From NCBI RefSeq assembly GCF_029892095.1, contig NZ_JARZAE010000004.1:8370001-8434000 (forward strand): a DNA stretch of 64,000 nucleotides. The letters run 5' to 3'. Position 1 is the first letter of the stretch. Every line of letters starts with the position of its first letter. The DNA comes from Kitasatospora sp. MAP12-44. GTDB taxonomy: Bacteria > Actinomycetota > Actinomycetes > Streptomycetales > Streptomycetaceae. This document shows positions 1 through 7,829 of the stretch, piece by piece. Made by a program: the position numbers and the translations under genes. The notes below the pieces were generated by a model, which was not told the DNA's origin, searched no databases, and saw nothing but the letters and a program-made list of their open reading frames with translations.

Positions 1-430
1 CCAGGGCGTCCAGGGCGGCCAGGATGTCCGGCATCGGAATCCGACCGCCGGCCACCAGCTGCGCGCCGCCCCGCCGCAGGGCCGCGGCGAACGGCGCGGC
101 CCAGAGGTTCTCGTAGACCAGGATCCCCGCCGAGCTACCGGGCTCCAGCGCGGCGCCCGCCTCGGCGAAGTCGTCCTGGCCCAGCAGGCCCGAGGTGACG
201 CCTTCGAAGATCTCCAGTTCCAGGCCGCCGTCCCCCGCCAGGTCGGCGAGTTGTATGGCGGTGATGGAACCGTCGAGCTCCTTCTTCACGAACTCCAGGT
301 CCAGGATCCGGATGATGCCCCGGTCGACCAGGTCGACGAGCAGCGGGAGGCCCTCGCCCGTCATACGGCTGCCGGGAAACTCGACGATCAGATAGTCGAT
401 CGGCCCCAGCTGTTCGATGTCGTCGCTCAT
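1..430 (-). CDS. DUF6325-like protein (3' end outside window)
   Basis: The gene runs leftward off the window; the first 143 codons are visible. The start is the ATG read on the minus strand from 430, opening MSDDIEQLGPIDYLIVEF. The acidic, soluble sequence has no signal peptide or membrane helix. It resembles the small actinobacterial DUF6325 family, whose function is not established. A SHOCT-domain gene lies 48 nt upstream on the same strand, a common pairing for this family, so the two are probably co-transcribed. The family assignment is from memory of its typical N-terminus and is an inference. Confidence 0.6.
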   Translation of the reverse strand, partial: MSDDIEQLGPIDYLIVEFPGSRMTGEGLPLLVDLVDRGIIRILDLEFVKKELDGSITAIQLADLAGDGGLELEIFEGVTSGLLGQDDFAEAGAALEPGSSAGILVYENLWAAPFAAALRRGGAQLVAGGRIPMPDILAALDAL

Positions 431-478
431 GCCAACTCCGATGTGCGTTCTGCGATCTCCGATGTCCGCCCGATGTGC

Positions 479-775
479 TCAGGAGTTGAGGATGTGGCTC
501 TTCTGCTCCTGGAACTCGGCGTCGGTCAGCAGACCCTGGGTCTTGAGGTCACCGAGCTGCTTGATCTGGTCGATCTTGCTGTCCATGCTGTCGCCGCTGG
601 TCACGGGCGCTGCCGGCGGCGCGGCTGCGACTGGCGCCGGCTGAGCGGCAGGGGCGGCCAGCTCGTCCTGGTGCGCCCATCGGCCGGCCTGCCGCCGTGA
701 CACGCCGTTGGAGACGGCGGTCGCCGTCCCGGCGATGGCGGCGGTGCGGGCGACGCTTCGCAGTAGACGGGGCAT
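479..775 (-). CDS. SHOCT domain protein
   Basis: This 98-residue protein has a basic N-terminus, an Ala/Pro-rich linker (about residues 38-60) and a C-terminal SHOCT domain (about residues 66-97). The domain shows the expected helix-turn-helix pattern: IDQIKQLGDLKTQGLLTDA followed by EFQEQKSHIL. SHOCT domains are short oligomerisation modules found at the C-termini of many bacterial proteins. The N-terminal ARTAAIAGTATAV stretch could be a weak membrane segment. It sits 48 nt upstream of the DUF6325-like gene on the same strand and probably shares its transcript. No enzymatic role can be read from the sequence. Confidence 0.75.
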   Translation of the reverse strand: MPRLLRSVARTAAIAGTATAVSNGVSRRQAGRWAHQDELAAPAAQPAPVAAAPPAAPVTSGDSMDSKIDQIKQLGDLKTQGLLTDAEFQEQKSHILNS

Positions 776-1101
776 GTGGCTCTCCCACCTTTCAGGTCCG
801 CGAGCTTGTCGGTGGCCCGGTTATTCCATGGTGCTCCTCGATCCGCGCTGCCGCCGAGGGCACTGCGCTGCCGCCGAGGGCACTGCGGCTGCTGCGGAGG
901 GCGGGATGGGTGGGGAGCGGGGAGGCCGACCGGTCGTCGGATTCGGCCACCGGATCGCGGCGCCGGCCCGCCGCTGACCACGGCCCGAACCCGGCGGTCC
1001 GGGCGCGGGCGGGAGACCTCGCTGCTCAGGCGGGTGCGCGTGAGTGAGCCGGATGGCCGAAAGCTAATATAAGAGCATCGCCTAGCTTGAAAGATGGACC
1101 T
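776..1101. other. Divergent intergenic region
   Basis: About 325 bases separate the leftward SHOCT gene from the rightward GAPDH gene. I see no convincing coding sequence. It holds a perfect 20-bp tandem duplication (845-884) and, near the GAPDH start, an AT-rich hexamer TAATAT at 1065-1070 that is a plausible -10 element without an obvious -35. Confidence 0.5.
845..884. repeat. 20-bp tandem duplication
   Basis: Two identical 20-bp units, GCGCTGCCGCCGAGGGCACT, lie head to tail at 845-864 and 865-884 in the divergent promoter region between the SHOCT gene and GAPDH. A third partial copy begins as GCGGCTG but diverges. This is a simple duplication with no known function. Confidence 0.85.
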
Positions 1102-2547
1102 GTGACTGTCAATGAGGACGTGTTCACTAACTGGAAGAACCGTGAGGAGATCGCGGAGTCGATGATCCCGATCATCGGGAGACTGCATCGGGAGAGGGAC
1201 GTCACGGTCCTGCTGCACAGCCGCTCCCTGGTGAACAAGTCGGTGGTCAGCATCCTCAAGACCCACCGCTTCGCTCGCCAGATCGCCGGCGAGGAGCTCT
1301 CGGTCACCGAGACGCTGCCGTTCCTGCAGGCTCTGACCACTCTCGATCTCGGTCCTTCGCAGATCGACATCGGCATGCTCGCCGCGACCTACAAGGCCGA
1401 CGACCACGGCCTCTCGGTCGAGGAGTTCACCGCCGCTGCCGTCGCCGGTGCCACGGGCGCCAACAAGATGGAACGCAACGCGCCGCGCGACGTCGTCCTG
1501 TACGGCTTCGGCCGGATCGGCCGCCTGGTCGCCCGCCTGCTCATCGAGAAGGCCGGTTCGGGCAACGGTCTGCGGCTGCGCGCCGTGGTCGTCCGGAAGA
1601 GTGCCGGCGAGGACCTGGTGAAGCGCGCCTCGCTGCTGCGGCGCGACTCCATCCACGGCCAGTTCCAGGGCACGATCACCGTCGACGAGGCGAACAACAA
1701 GATCATCGCCAACGGTCACGAGATCACGGTGATCTACTCCGACGACCCGACCAAGGTCGACTACACGGAGTACGGCATCAACGACGCCATCCTCATTGAC
1801 AACACCGGCCGGTGGCGCGACCGCGAGGGTCTGTCCAAGCACCTGCGCCCGGGTATCGCCAAGGTGGTCCTGACCGCGCCGGGCAAGGGCGACGTCCCCA
1901 ACATCGTGCACGGCGTCAACCACGACACGGTCAAGCCGGACGAGCAGATCCTCTCCTGCGCGTCCTGCACCACCAACGCGATCGTCCCGCCGCTGAAGGC
2001 GATGGAGGACGAGTTCGGTGTGCTGCGCGGCCACGTGGAGACCGTCCACTCGTTCACCAACGACCAGAACCTGCTGGACAATTACCACAGCTCGGACCGT
2101 CGCGGCCGGTCGGCACCGCTCAACATGGTGATCACCGAGACCGGTGCGGCCTCGGCCGTCTCCAAGGCGCTGCCCGACCTCAAGGCGAAGATCACCGGCA
2201 GCTCGATCCGCGTGCCGGTGCCGGACGTCTCGATCGCGATCCTCAACCTGCAGCTGGCCCGCGAGACCACCCGCGAGGAGGTCCTCGACTACCTCCGCGA
2301 CGTGTCGCTGACCTCGCCGCTGAGGCGCCAGATCGACTTCATCAGCGCTCCCGACGCGGTGTCGAGCGACTTCATCGGCTCGCGCCACGCCTCGATCGTC
2401 GATGCCGGTGCCACCAAGGTCGAGGGCGACAACGCGATCCTCTACCTGTGGTACGACAACGAGTTCGGCTACTCGTGCCAGGTCATCCGGGTCGTCCAGC
2501 ACGTCTCCGGCGTCGAGTACCCGACCTACCCGGCCCCGGCGCTCTGA
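1102..2547 (+). CDS. gap: Glyceraldehyde-3-phosphate dehydrogenase, long actinobacterial type
   Basis: This 481-aa enzyme oxidises glyceraldehyde-3-phosphate with NAD(P) and phosphate in central carbon metabolism. It carries an extra N-terminal region of about 130 residues before the Rossmann fold, as in the long GAPDH class of actinomycetes. The nucleotide-binding motif GFGRIGRL is at about residues 134-142. The catalytic cysteine is C289 in SCASCTTNA, and the C-terminal NEFGYS motif is present. I chose GTG at 1102 because related proteins begin VTVNEDxFTNW; an in-frame TTG at 1087 would add five residues. A perfect 17-bp stem-loop follows the stop. The standard shorter glycolytic paralog, if present, would be elsewhere. 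Confidence 0.95.
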   Translation: MTVNEDVFTNWKNREEIAESMIPIIGRLHRERDVTVLLHSRSLVNKSVVSILKTHRFARQIAGEELSVTETLPFLQALTTLDLGPSQIDIGMLAATYKADDHGLSVEEFTAAAVAGATGANKMERNAPRDVVLYGFGRIGRLVARLLIEKAGSGNGLRLRAVVVRKSAGEDLVKRASLLRRDSIHGQFQGTITVDEANNKIIANGHEITVIYSDDPTKVDYTEYGINDAILIDNTGRWRDREGLSKHLRPGIAKVVLTAPGKGDVPNIVHGVNHDTVKPDEQILSCASCTTNAIVPPLKAMEDEFGVLRGHVETVHSFTNDQNLLDNYHSSDRRGRSAPLNMVITETGAASAVSKALPDLKAKITGSSIRVPVPDVSIAILNLQLARETTREEVLDYLRDVSLTSPLRRQIDFISAPDAVSSDFIGSRHASIVDAGATKVEGDNAILYLWYDNEFGYSCQVIRVVQHVSGVEYPTYPAPAL

Positions 2548-2603
2548 TCCCGGCCGACGGTCCGACCCGGCGCCCCGCCCGGTAGGGCGGCGCTGCGGGA
2601 TGG

Positions 2604-2651
2604 CGGTGGGGTGGCAGTCGATCCTGATCGGGACCGACTGCCACCCCACCG
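2604..2651 (+). terminator. Stem-loop terminator after gap
   Basis: A perfect 17-bp inverted repeat (2604-2620 with 2635-2651) encloses a 14-nt loop, 57 nt after the GAPDH stop and 29 nt before the next start. There is no T-run, which is usual for actinomycete terminators. Confidence 0.7.
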
Positions 2652-2680
2652 CGCGTTCTGCCGTCGGATAGGGTCGGGCC

Positions 2681-3382
2681 ATGCCACATGATCATGGAAC
2701 TCGGGCGGGCGGACCACCGACGACCCGGGCGTCGGCCCCGCAGGCGGTCACGGCAGCCGATGTCGAACAGGCCGTACGGAGCGCGGTCGCGACGCTGGCG
2801 GGCGCGCTCGACGCGGACTGGTGCGTGCCGGCGGGGGAGTTGGTGTGGGACTGCTGGGAGACCCTGGAGCACACCGCTGACGGACTGTTCGCCTACGCGG
2901 CCCAACTCGGCCCGGAACGGCCGCCGTTGGACGGCTTCGTGCCGCTGCGCTGGCAGCGTGACCGGCCGGACGGGCCCCCGAATGTGGTGTTTGTGGACCG
3001 TGCCGTCGGCCCGGCCGGGCTGCTGCAGGTGCTGGAGACCGGTGGCGCACTGCTGACGGCCATGGTCCGGACGGTCGCGCCGCAGACCCGCGCCTTCCAT
3101 GCGTACGGGGTGTCGGACCCCGAGGGCTTCGCCGCGATGGGGGTGGTGGAGACCCTGGTGCACACCCACGATGTGGCCACCGGCCTCAACCTGCCCTGGA
3201 ACCCGCCCGCCGACCTGTGCGACCGGGCCCTGGCCCGGCTCTTCCCCGAGGCTCCCCAGGACACCGACCGCTGGCCCACCCTGCTCTGGGCCACCGGACG
3301 CGGCGAACTGCCCGGGCACCCGCGCCGCGCCTTCGACCGCTGGCACAGCGCACCGCTCGGGGACGCCGTCGATCCCAGCTGA
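2681..3382 (+). CDS. Mycothiol-dependent maleylpyruvate isomerase-like (DinB-fold) protein
   Basis: This 233-residue soluble protein matches the maleylpyruvate isomerase/DinB-like four-helix fold used by mycothiol-dependent enzymes. The expected metal ligands can be seen: H64 in LEHTAD, and E157, H161 (and H163) in ETLVHTHDV. These correspond to the His/Glu/His triad of the family. The member's substrate cannot be told from sequence; relatives isomerise maleylpyruvate or transfer mycothiol to electrophiles. It is preceded by the GAPDH terminator and looks monocistronic. The ATG at 2681 lies shortly after that stem-loop. Confidence 0.75.
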   Translation: MPHDHGTRAGGPPTTRASAPQAVTAADVEQAVRSAVATLAGALDADWCVPAGELVWDCWETLEHTADGLFAYAAQLGPERPPLDGFVPLRWQRDRPDGPPNVVFVDRAVGPAGLLQVLETGGALLTAMVRTVAPQTRAFHAYGVSDPEGFAAMGVVETLVHTHDVATGLNLPWNPPADLCDRALARLFPEAPQDTDRWPTLLWATGRGELPGHPRRAFDRWHSAPLGDAVDPS

Positions 3383-3477
3383 TCCGGTGGCCGGACGGGG
3401 GACGGCGCGCCGTCGGAGCCCTGGTGTGCCACCTTGGAAGGGGGCCGGCAGAGCGGTTTTCTGTGAGAGGAGCGGCC

Positions 3478-3555
3478 ATGTCATCGAAGAGGCGTCGCAA
3501 GAAGAAGGGGCGCTGCAAGCACAAGGCCAACCACGGCCGCCGTCCCCAGTGCTGA
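3478..3555 (+). CDS. bL37-like 25-aa basic ribosomal micro-protein
   Basis: A 25-codon gene starts at ATG 3478 behind a strong ribosome-binding site (GAGAGGAG). The peptide opens MSSKRRRKKKGRC and ends with the motif ANHGRRPQC. The ANHG(K/R)RP tail and the poly-basic head match bL37, the 24-residue 50S protein found in mycobacterial ribosome structures and conserved in Actinobacteria. Two cysteines (residues 13 and 25) are a departure from the versions I recall. A stem-loop terminator follows 60 nt later, so this is a complete monocistronic unit. A nucleic-acid-binding micro-protein unrelated to ribosomes is the alternative. Confidence 0.6.
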   Translation: MSSKRRRKKKGRCKHKANHGRRPQC

Positions 3556-3616
3556 GTCTCCGGGGCGGCCCGATGCCCGGTCTCGGTTGAGGCCCGGCGC
3601 CTGTTGTAGCAGCCGC

Positions 3617-3654
3617 GGCAGCGGCGGTCCACCAATGCGGTGGCCGCCGCTGCC
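3617..3654 (+). terminator. Stem-loop terminator after bL37-like gene
   Basis: The arms at 3617-3633 and 3639-3654 pair with one bulged base and a 5-nt loop and are followed by TTT. The stem includes an 11-bp perfect segment. Confidence 0.65.
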
Positions 3655-3699
3655 TTTGCGTTACCGCCTGCCGCGATCTGCCGTTGCCTGGACGGCTAT

Positions 3700-3816
3700 G
3701 CCCAGGCGCAGTGGCGAATCCCGGTCAACTCCAAGGCTAAGCTGATGCTGCTCACCCGCGCTTTCGAGGATCTGGGCCCGGCGTCTGCTCCGGGCTCCTC
3801 GCCACCAGTGGCCTGA
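3700..3816 (+). pseudogene. GNAT acetyltransferase fragment (RimJ/RimL type)
   Basis: One forward frame reads WRIPVNSKAKLMLLTRAFED and then LG before running to a stop at 3814-3816. This matches the conserved VNPxxKLLLLTHAFExLG segment of RimJ/RimL-type N-acetyltransferases. Nothing upstream or downstream extends the homology, there is no start codon or ribosome-binding site in context, and the tail after LG is unrelated low-complexity sequence. It is most likely a relic of a deleted acetyltransferase gene. Confidence 0.45.
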
Positions 3817-3885
3817 CGCCAGGGAGTGTCTGCCGGCACGGCTCACCGCCGACGAACGGCAGCCGGCCAGCCCGCGTCCAGCCAA

Positions 3886-3945
3886 CTGGCGTTCACCCAG
3901 CTGACGTTCACCCAGCTGACGTTCGGCCGACTGACGTTCGGCCGA
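3886..3945. repeat. Four 15-bp tandem units
   Basis: Units of 15 bp based on CTGACGTTCACCCAG (3886-3900 and 3901-3915) and CTGACGTTCGGCCGA (3916-3930 and 3931-3945) lie in tandem. The period of five codons gives five-residue repeats in translation (LTFTQ, LTFTQ, LTFGR, LTFGR forward). This may be a relic of a pentapeptide-repeat gene or simply slippage in non-coding DNA. Confidence 0.7.
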
Positions 3946-4098
3946 CCGATGTCCGCACGGCTCAACCACCAGGCGATATGCCGGCCCCGAAGTACCGCCA
4001 CGGGGGCCGGCTCGGCGTTCTCGTACCGTCCGACCTGCCGCCCTTCCCGGGACCGGCAGCTGCCCCGCAGTGCAGTACTTCGTTCGCAGGAAGAGGTT

Positions 4099-4830
4099 AT
4101 GGGTTCAGTGGGGACGCATCAGGTCGACACGATTCAGCACGCGGTGGCGGTGGGAGGCGAGAAACTCGCCTGCGGAGTGACTCAGCCCGTCGGGGCAAGG
4201 GCCGGCCTCAGCGCGGTCGTTCTGCACGGCGCGGGCACCGCCGACCAGTACGTGCATCAGCAGCTGGCGCGCCTGCTGGCCGAACGGGGCTGCCAGTCGG
4301 TCAGCCCCGACTTCTCGGGCCACGGTGCCAGCACGGGTCTCCTGCAGAAGCTGAGCCTCGAGCGCCGCTTCCAGCAGGCGCGGGCGGTCATCGACGAGCT
4401 CGTACCCGCCGGCGATCAGCTGCTCCTGGTCGGCGCCAGCATGAGCGGGCAGACCGTCGCCGATCTGCTCTGCCACTACGGCAGCCGAGTGCCGGCCGTC
4501 GCGCTGCTGGCCCCGGCCGTCTACCCGCGCCGCGCCTGGAGCCTCCCGTTCGACGCGGGCTTCACCGAGGTCATCCGCACTCGGGAGGCCTGGCGCGACT
4601 CGGCGGCCCTGGAGACGTACGCGGACTTCACCGGGCGGGCCGTCCTCGCGGTGCCCGCCGAGGACCACGTGATACCCCCTGCGGTGAACCGGGCCCTCGT
4701 CCAAGCCCTCTCCAGCCGCGCCGACTTCACCCACCTGGAGTTCTCCGACGCCACCCACCACCTCGGACGCTACTTCCAGGCCCACCCACAGAAGTGCGCC
4801 CACCTGGCCGACCTCCTCGTGGGCGGCTGA
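4099..4830 (+). CDS. Alpha/beta hydrolase
   Basis: This 243-residue cytoplasmic protein has an alpha/beta-hydrolase fold. The catalytic triad is readable: nucleophile S114 in GASMSGQ, acid D189 in PAEDHVIPP and base H220 or H221 in DATHHL. The oxyanion-hole strand is VVLHGAGTADQ. The ATG at 4099 is preceded by AGGAAGAGG at good spacing; the frame is open further upstream but that part is repeat-derived. It ends 19 nt before the convergent ribokinase gene. The substrate is unknown; esterase or thioesterase-like activity is plausible. Confidence 0.8.
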   Translation: MGSVGTHQVDTIQHAVAVGGEKLACGVTQPVGARAGLSAVVLHGAGTADQYVHQQLARLLAERGCQSVSPDFSGHGASTGLLQKLSLERRFQQARAVIDELVPAGDQLLLVGASMSGQTVADLLCHYGSRVPAVALLAPAVYPRRAWSLPFDAGFTEVIRTREAWRDSAALETYADFTGRAVLAVPAEDHVIPPAVNRALVQALSSRADFTHLEFSDATHHLGRYFQAHPQKCAHLADLLVGG

Positions 4831-4849
4831 CCGGAGGAGCGCCCGGCCC

Positions 4850-5854
4850 TCATCGCGCCTTCGGCTGCTCCGTGGGCCGGGGCGGGGAGTTGAGCAGGGG
4901 CGGGGCGTTGAGCAGGGCGTCGACCTCGGCCAGGGTGGGCAGTGAGCGCTGTGCCCCCGTTCGGGTCGCGGCGAGCGCGCCCGCGGCGCAGGCTCGGCGC
5001 AGCGCCTCGGGCAGGGCGCGGCCGGCGCTGAGCGCGACGGTCAGTTGGGCGCAGAAGGCGTCGCCCGCGCCGACCGTGTCGACGGCCCGTACCGGGAATG
5101 CGGCGGCGCTGTGCCGCCCGGTCGGCCCGGCGGCGACCGCGCCGGCCGCCCCCAGGGTGACCACCGCGGTGGCCGGGCCCTGGGCGCGCAGCAACTGCGC
5201 GCGCTCGGCCCACTCCTGGCGGGTTCCGGTCTCGGCGGTCAGGCCCAGCAGGCCGGCCGCCTCGGTCTCGTTGACCACCAGGACGTCCACCAGCCCCAGC
5301 AGCTCGGCGAGTTGAGGGCCTGGATCGGGGCGCGGCGCGGCGTTGAGCACGGTCAGCGCTCCGGCGGCCCGGGCGCGGCGGGCGGCGGCCAGCACGCTGG
5401 GCTGCGGCACCTCCAGCTGCAGCAGGACGGCGGCGGCCGGCTTCGTCAGCGGGTCGTCCGTCAGCACGTCGTCCAGCAGGGCTTCCAGCGTCGGAGGGTC
5501 GAGCCGGCGGTTGGCGCCGGGGGAGAGCGTGATGGTGTTCTCGCCGTCCTGCTGGACCACGATCAGGGCCAGTCCGGTCGCCGTGCCCGGCAGGGTGCGG
5601 ACGGCGCGGTCGTCGACGCCCTCGGCGGCCAGCCCGGCGCGCAGTTCGCCGCCGAACGCGTCGTCACCCAGCAGGCCCACCAGGCTCACCCGGGCGCCCA
5701 GCCGTGCGGCGGCGACGGCCTGGTTGGCGCCCTTGCCCCCGGCGCCGCGTACCGCGTCCGCGCCGGGGACGGTCTCGCCCGGCTCGGGCAGCCGCGGGAC
5801 GGTGACCGACAGATCCATATTGAGGCTGCCTACGACCACCAGTCGTTCCGTCAT
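4850..5854 (-). CDS. rbsK: Ribokinase (PfkB family sugar kinase)
   Basis: This 334-residue enzyme phosphorylates ribose at O5 with ATP. The N-terminal PfkB signature GGKGANQAVAAARLGA and the C-terminal motif DTVGAGDAFC (catalytic base near D265) are both intact. The start VVGSLNMDLSVTVPRLPEPG is characteristic of ribokinases. The length is slightly above the usual 300-310 residues because of a Pro-rich tail. No ribose transporter or RbsR-type regulator is adjacent, so it may act in nucleoside salvage. It converges with the alpha/beta hydrolase. Confidence 0.88.
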   Translation of the reverse strand: MTERLVVVGSLNMDLSVTVPRLPEPGETVPGADAVRGAGGKGANQAVAAARLGARVSLVGLLGDDAFGGELRAGLAAEGVDDRAVRTLPGTATGLALIVVQQDGENTITLSPGANRRLDPPTLEALLDDVLTDDPLTKPAAAVLLQLEVPQPSVLAAARRARAAGALTVLNAAPRPDPGPQLAELLGLVDVLVVNETEAAGLLGLTAETGTRQEWAERAQLLRAQGPATAVVTLGAAGAVAAGPTGRHSAAAFPVRAVDTVGAGDAFCAQLTVALSAGRALPEALRRACAAGALAATRTGAQRSLPTLAEVDALLNAPPLLNSPPRPTEQPKAR

Positions 5855-5919
5855 GGCTCCGCACTCCGTGGCTCGTGGTGCCGATCTGGTCCGCTGAGGC
5901 CGACGGCACCAGCTGGCGA

Positions 5920-6176
5920 TCAGGGTAGCGGTGGACGGTCATCGAGGCCGGCAGAAGCGGGTCGGAACAGCTCGTCCAGGTGATGGGTGAGGATCGCCAG
6001 CGCGGCTTCCCCGGTGCGTTGGCCGCCGAGCACGCTCGAGCCCAGGCCGTTGACCAGAGCCAGCATCCCGGCGGCCGTCATCTCGGGGTTCCTGCCGGCC
6101 TCGATCTCCCCGGTCTGCTGGGCGGCGCGGAGCTGTTTGGCGAGGAAGCCTTCGAGGAGGTCGGGCTGGGCCGTTC
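5920..6176 (-). pseudogene. TetR regulator, C-terminal stub
   Basis: The minus strand encodes a helical segment from about QPDLLEGFLAKQLRAAQQTG to HHLDELFRPA. This is the C-terminal ligand-binding half of a TetR-family regulator, ending at a stop at 5920-5922. The N-terminal helix-turn-helix half is absent. At about 6176 the homology stops and, on the opposite strand, the 3' end of an alpha/beta hydrolase begins. The right boundary is approximate. The stub has no promoter or start of its own. Confidence 0.6.
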
Positions 6177-6177
6177 C

Positions 6178-6373
6178 GTTGCTTCTGCGGGTCCCCGCGC
6201 TGTTCCTGCTCGGGGCGCGCAGCGCCATGCACGACTCGCGCGAGGTCGCCGACCGCATCGGCAGGCTCGTACCCTCGGCCCGGGTGGAGATCGTGCCCGG
6301 CGCCGGCCACGCGCTGCCGACCGACAAGCCGGAGCTGGTGGCCGACCGTATCCTCGACGCCGTCACGCGGTAG
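6178..6373 (+). pseudogene. Alpha/beta hydrolase, C-terminal stub
   Basis: The plus strand reads VPLLLRVPALFLLGARSAMH and continues through a strand and helix with GAGHALPTDKPELVADRI to a stop at 6371-6373. This is the last 65 residues of an alpha/beta hydrolase, including the catalytic-His region (GAGHALP). The nucleophile half is missing. It abuts the TetR stub, so the two remnants appear to be the outer ends of a formerly divergent regulator/enzyme pair whose middle was deleted. Confidence 0.6.
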
Positions 6374-6385
6374 CGCCGGCTCGAA

Positions 6386-7657
6386 TCAGCCGGCCGGTTG
6401 CGGGGTCTGCGGTGGCGGCGGCGCCGGGTGCGCGGGGGCGGATTCCGCGCTGTCGCTGCGCGCGTGCGGCAGCCGGCGGACGGCGGTGGAGGCCAGCGGG
6501 GCCACGGCCGCGAGGGCGTAGACGACGCCGGTGACGGTGATCACCCGGAACCCGCCGAAGGCCTGGGCCAGCGGACCCACGCTGAGCTGGCCGATCGGGA
6601 TCGCCAGATACGACAGCAGGTCGTCATAGGACGAGACGCGCGACAACGCGTGCGCGGGAACGTGCTCCTGCAGCGAGGTGTCCCAGCTGATGGCGGCGAC
6701 GGAGGAGCCCAACCCGGCGACGAAGGCGGCGGCGATCAGCCAGGGAGTGTGCAGGTGCGCGCCGAGTGCGAGCAGGGGAAGGGCAATGAGCGCGCTCATC
6801 AGCTGCCCCAGCCGTAGCAGGTGCCTGACCACCAGGCGGTACATCAGCGCGCTCATCACCAGCATGCCGAGGCCGCGGGCGCTGAGTACGAACCCCCAGG
6901 TCGCCTCGCCACTGGTCTGCCGGGTGAGCTGGGGGCCCAGGATCTGCCAGGTGCCGGTCTGCACCAGGTTCATCAGGCAGAAGGACAGGCTCACCAGCCA
7001 CACCCAGCGGATGCGGCGGAACTCCGTCCACCCGTCGCGGATGTCGGCCGGCACGGTGGTCGAGCGGGGGGCGGCCGGGGCGGTGCCGAGGGACAGCCGG
7101 GTGAGGCACCCGGCGGCCAGGAGATAGCTGACGGCGTCGAAGGCGATGGCTGGGCCGCTGCCGACGGCCACCACGAGGACTCCCGACACGCTCGGTCCGA
7201 GGATCTTCGTGGCGTTGCGCATCGACCCCAGCAGCGCGTTGGCCTGCCGGAGTCGGTCCTTGCCGACGAGCTCGGGGACCACACCGCGCAGGGCTGGTGT
7301 GGTGAACGCGGCGAGGACGCCGTTGAGGAACTCCAGGAGGGCCACCAGGAGGAGCGAGTAGTGGCCGGTCAGGAGGAGGCAGGCAACGCCGCCCTGGGTC
7401 AGCGCCGAGCCCAGGTTGGCTGCCACCAGCACGGTTCTTCGCGAGAACCGGTCGGCCGTGGCGCCGCCCAGCAGGAGGAAGGCCAGCATCGGCACCATAT
7501 GGGCCGTGAGGACGATGCCGAGGTCGCCGGTGCGGCCGGAGGCGCTGAGAACCGCGAACGCCAGCGCGACCGGGGCCATCGACGTGCCCAGGAGGGATAC
7601 CAGTTGCCCGGTGAAGAACCAGCGGAAGTCTGCCTGTCGCAGAAGGGAGGAGCGCAC
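6386..7657 (-). CDS. MFS transporter (MFS_3/EntS-like)
   Basis: This 423-residue integral membrane protein has about 12 hydrophobic helices and a disordered Pro-rich C-terminus. The loop after helix 2 has GGATADRFSRRTVL, the MFS motif between helices 2 and 3. The opening RQADFRWFFTGQLVSLLGT and the overall pattern fit the MFS_3 group, which includes enterobactin and macrolide exporters. The start is GTG at 7657. The substrate is unknown. It is transcribed away from the SAM-hydrolase leader, sharing a short divergent promoter region. Confidence 0.85.
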   Translation of the reverse strand: MRSSLLRQADFRWFFTGQLVSLLGTSMAPVALAFAVLSASGRTGDLGIVLTAHMVPMLAFLLLGGATADRFSRRTVLVAANLGSALTQGGVACLLLTGHYSLLLVALLEFLNGVLAAFTTPALRGVVPELVGKDRLRQANALLGSMRNATKILGPSVSGVLVVAVGSGPAIAFDAVSYLLAAGCLTRLSLGTAPAAPRSTTVPADIRDGWTEFRRIRWVWLVSLSFCLMNLVQTGTWQILGPQLTRQTSGEATWGFVLSARGLGMLVMSALMYRLVVRHLLRLGQLMSALIALPLLALGAHLHTPWLIAAAFVAGLGSSVAAISWDTSLQEHVPAHALSRVSSYDDLLSYLAIPIGQLSVGPLAQAFGGFRVITVTGVVYALAAVAPLASTAVRRLPHARSDSAESAPAHPAPPPPQTPQPAG

Positions 7658-7782
7658 GGGCCGCAGTCTTCAGGGCCGTCGGGTCGGATACCAACGTTTC
7701 GGTGGGAGGCGAAAGTTGGCGCCGCCCCTGCTGCCCCGCCGCCGCTCTCGCGACGCCGCGATCGCCCGGCTGGTCCACATGC

Positions 7783-7829
7783 TGGTCAGGCCGGAGCGGG
7801 CGGTCGTGCGTGGTGCTATCGTCCGCTGC
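7783..7829 (+). promoter_or_regulatory. Candidate promoter of the Met leader transcript
   Basis: A -10-like TATCGT at 7817-7822 lies 7 nt before the ATG of the Met-rich leader peptide, so transcription would begin at or next to the start codon (a leaderless mRNA). The best -35 spacing falls on GAGCGG (7794-7799), which is weak; TGGTCA at 7783-7788 is too far. The promoter is inferred only from spacing. Confidence 0.35.

Larger units (their letters stand above)
3556..4098. other. Intergenic region with gene remnant and repeats
   Basis: This 543-base stretch has no intact gene. It contains the terminator of the bL37-like gene (3617-3654), a decayed acetyltransferase fragment (about 3700-3816) and four 15-bp tandem units (3886-3945). 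The last part carries the ribosome-binding site of the hydrolase at 4099. Confidence 0.6.

Noticed and set aside
601..2682. Long open frame on the minus strand opposite gap
   Set aside because: It is antisense to the highly conserved GAPDH and rich in Arg/Gly/Val, the usual mirror of high-GC coding DNA; no homology was recognised.
3886..3945. Short regular repeats that might suggest a CRISPR array
   Set aside because: The units are directly tandem with no spacers and only 15 bp long; no cas genes are nearby. The same applies to repeats at 845, 17482, 44071 and 52955.
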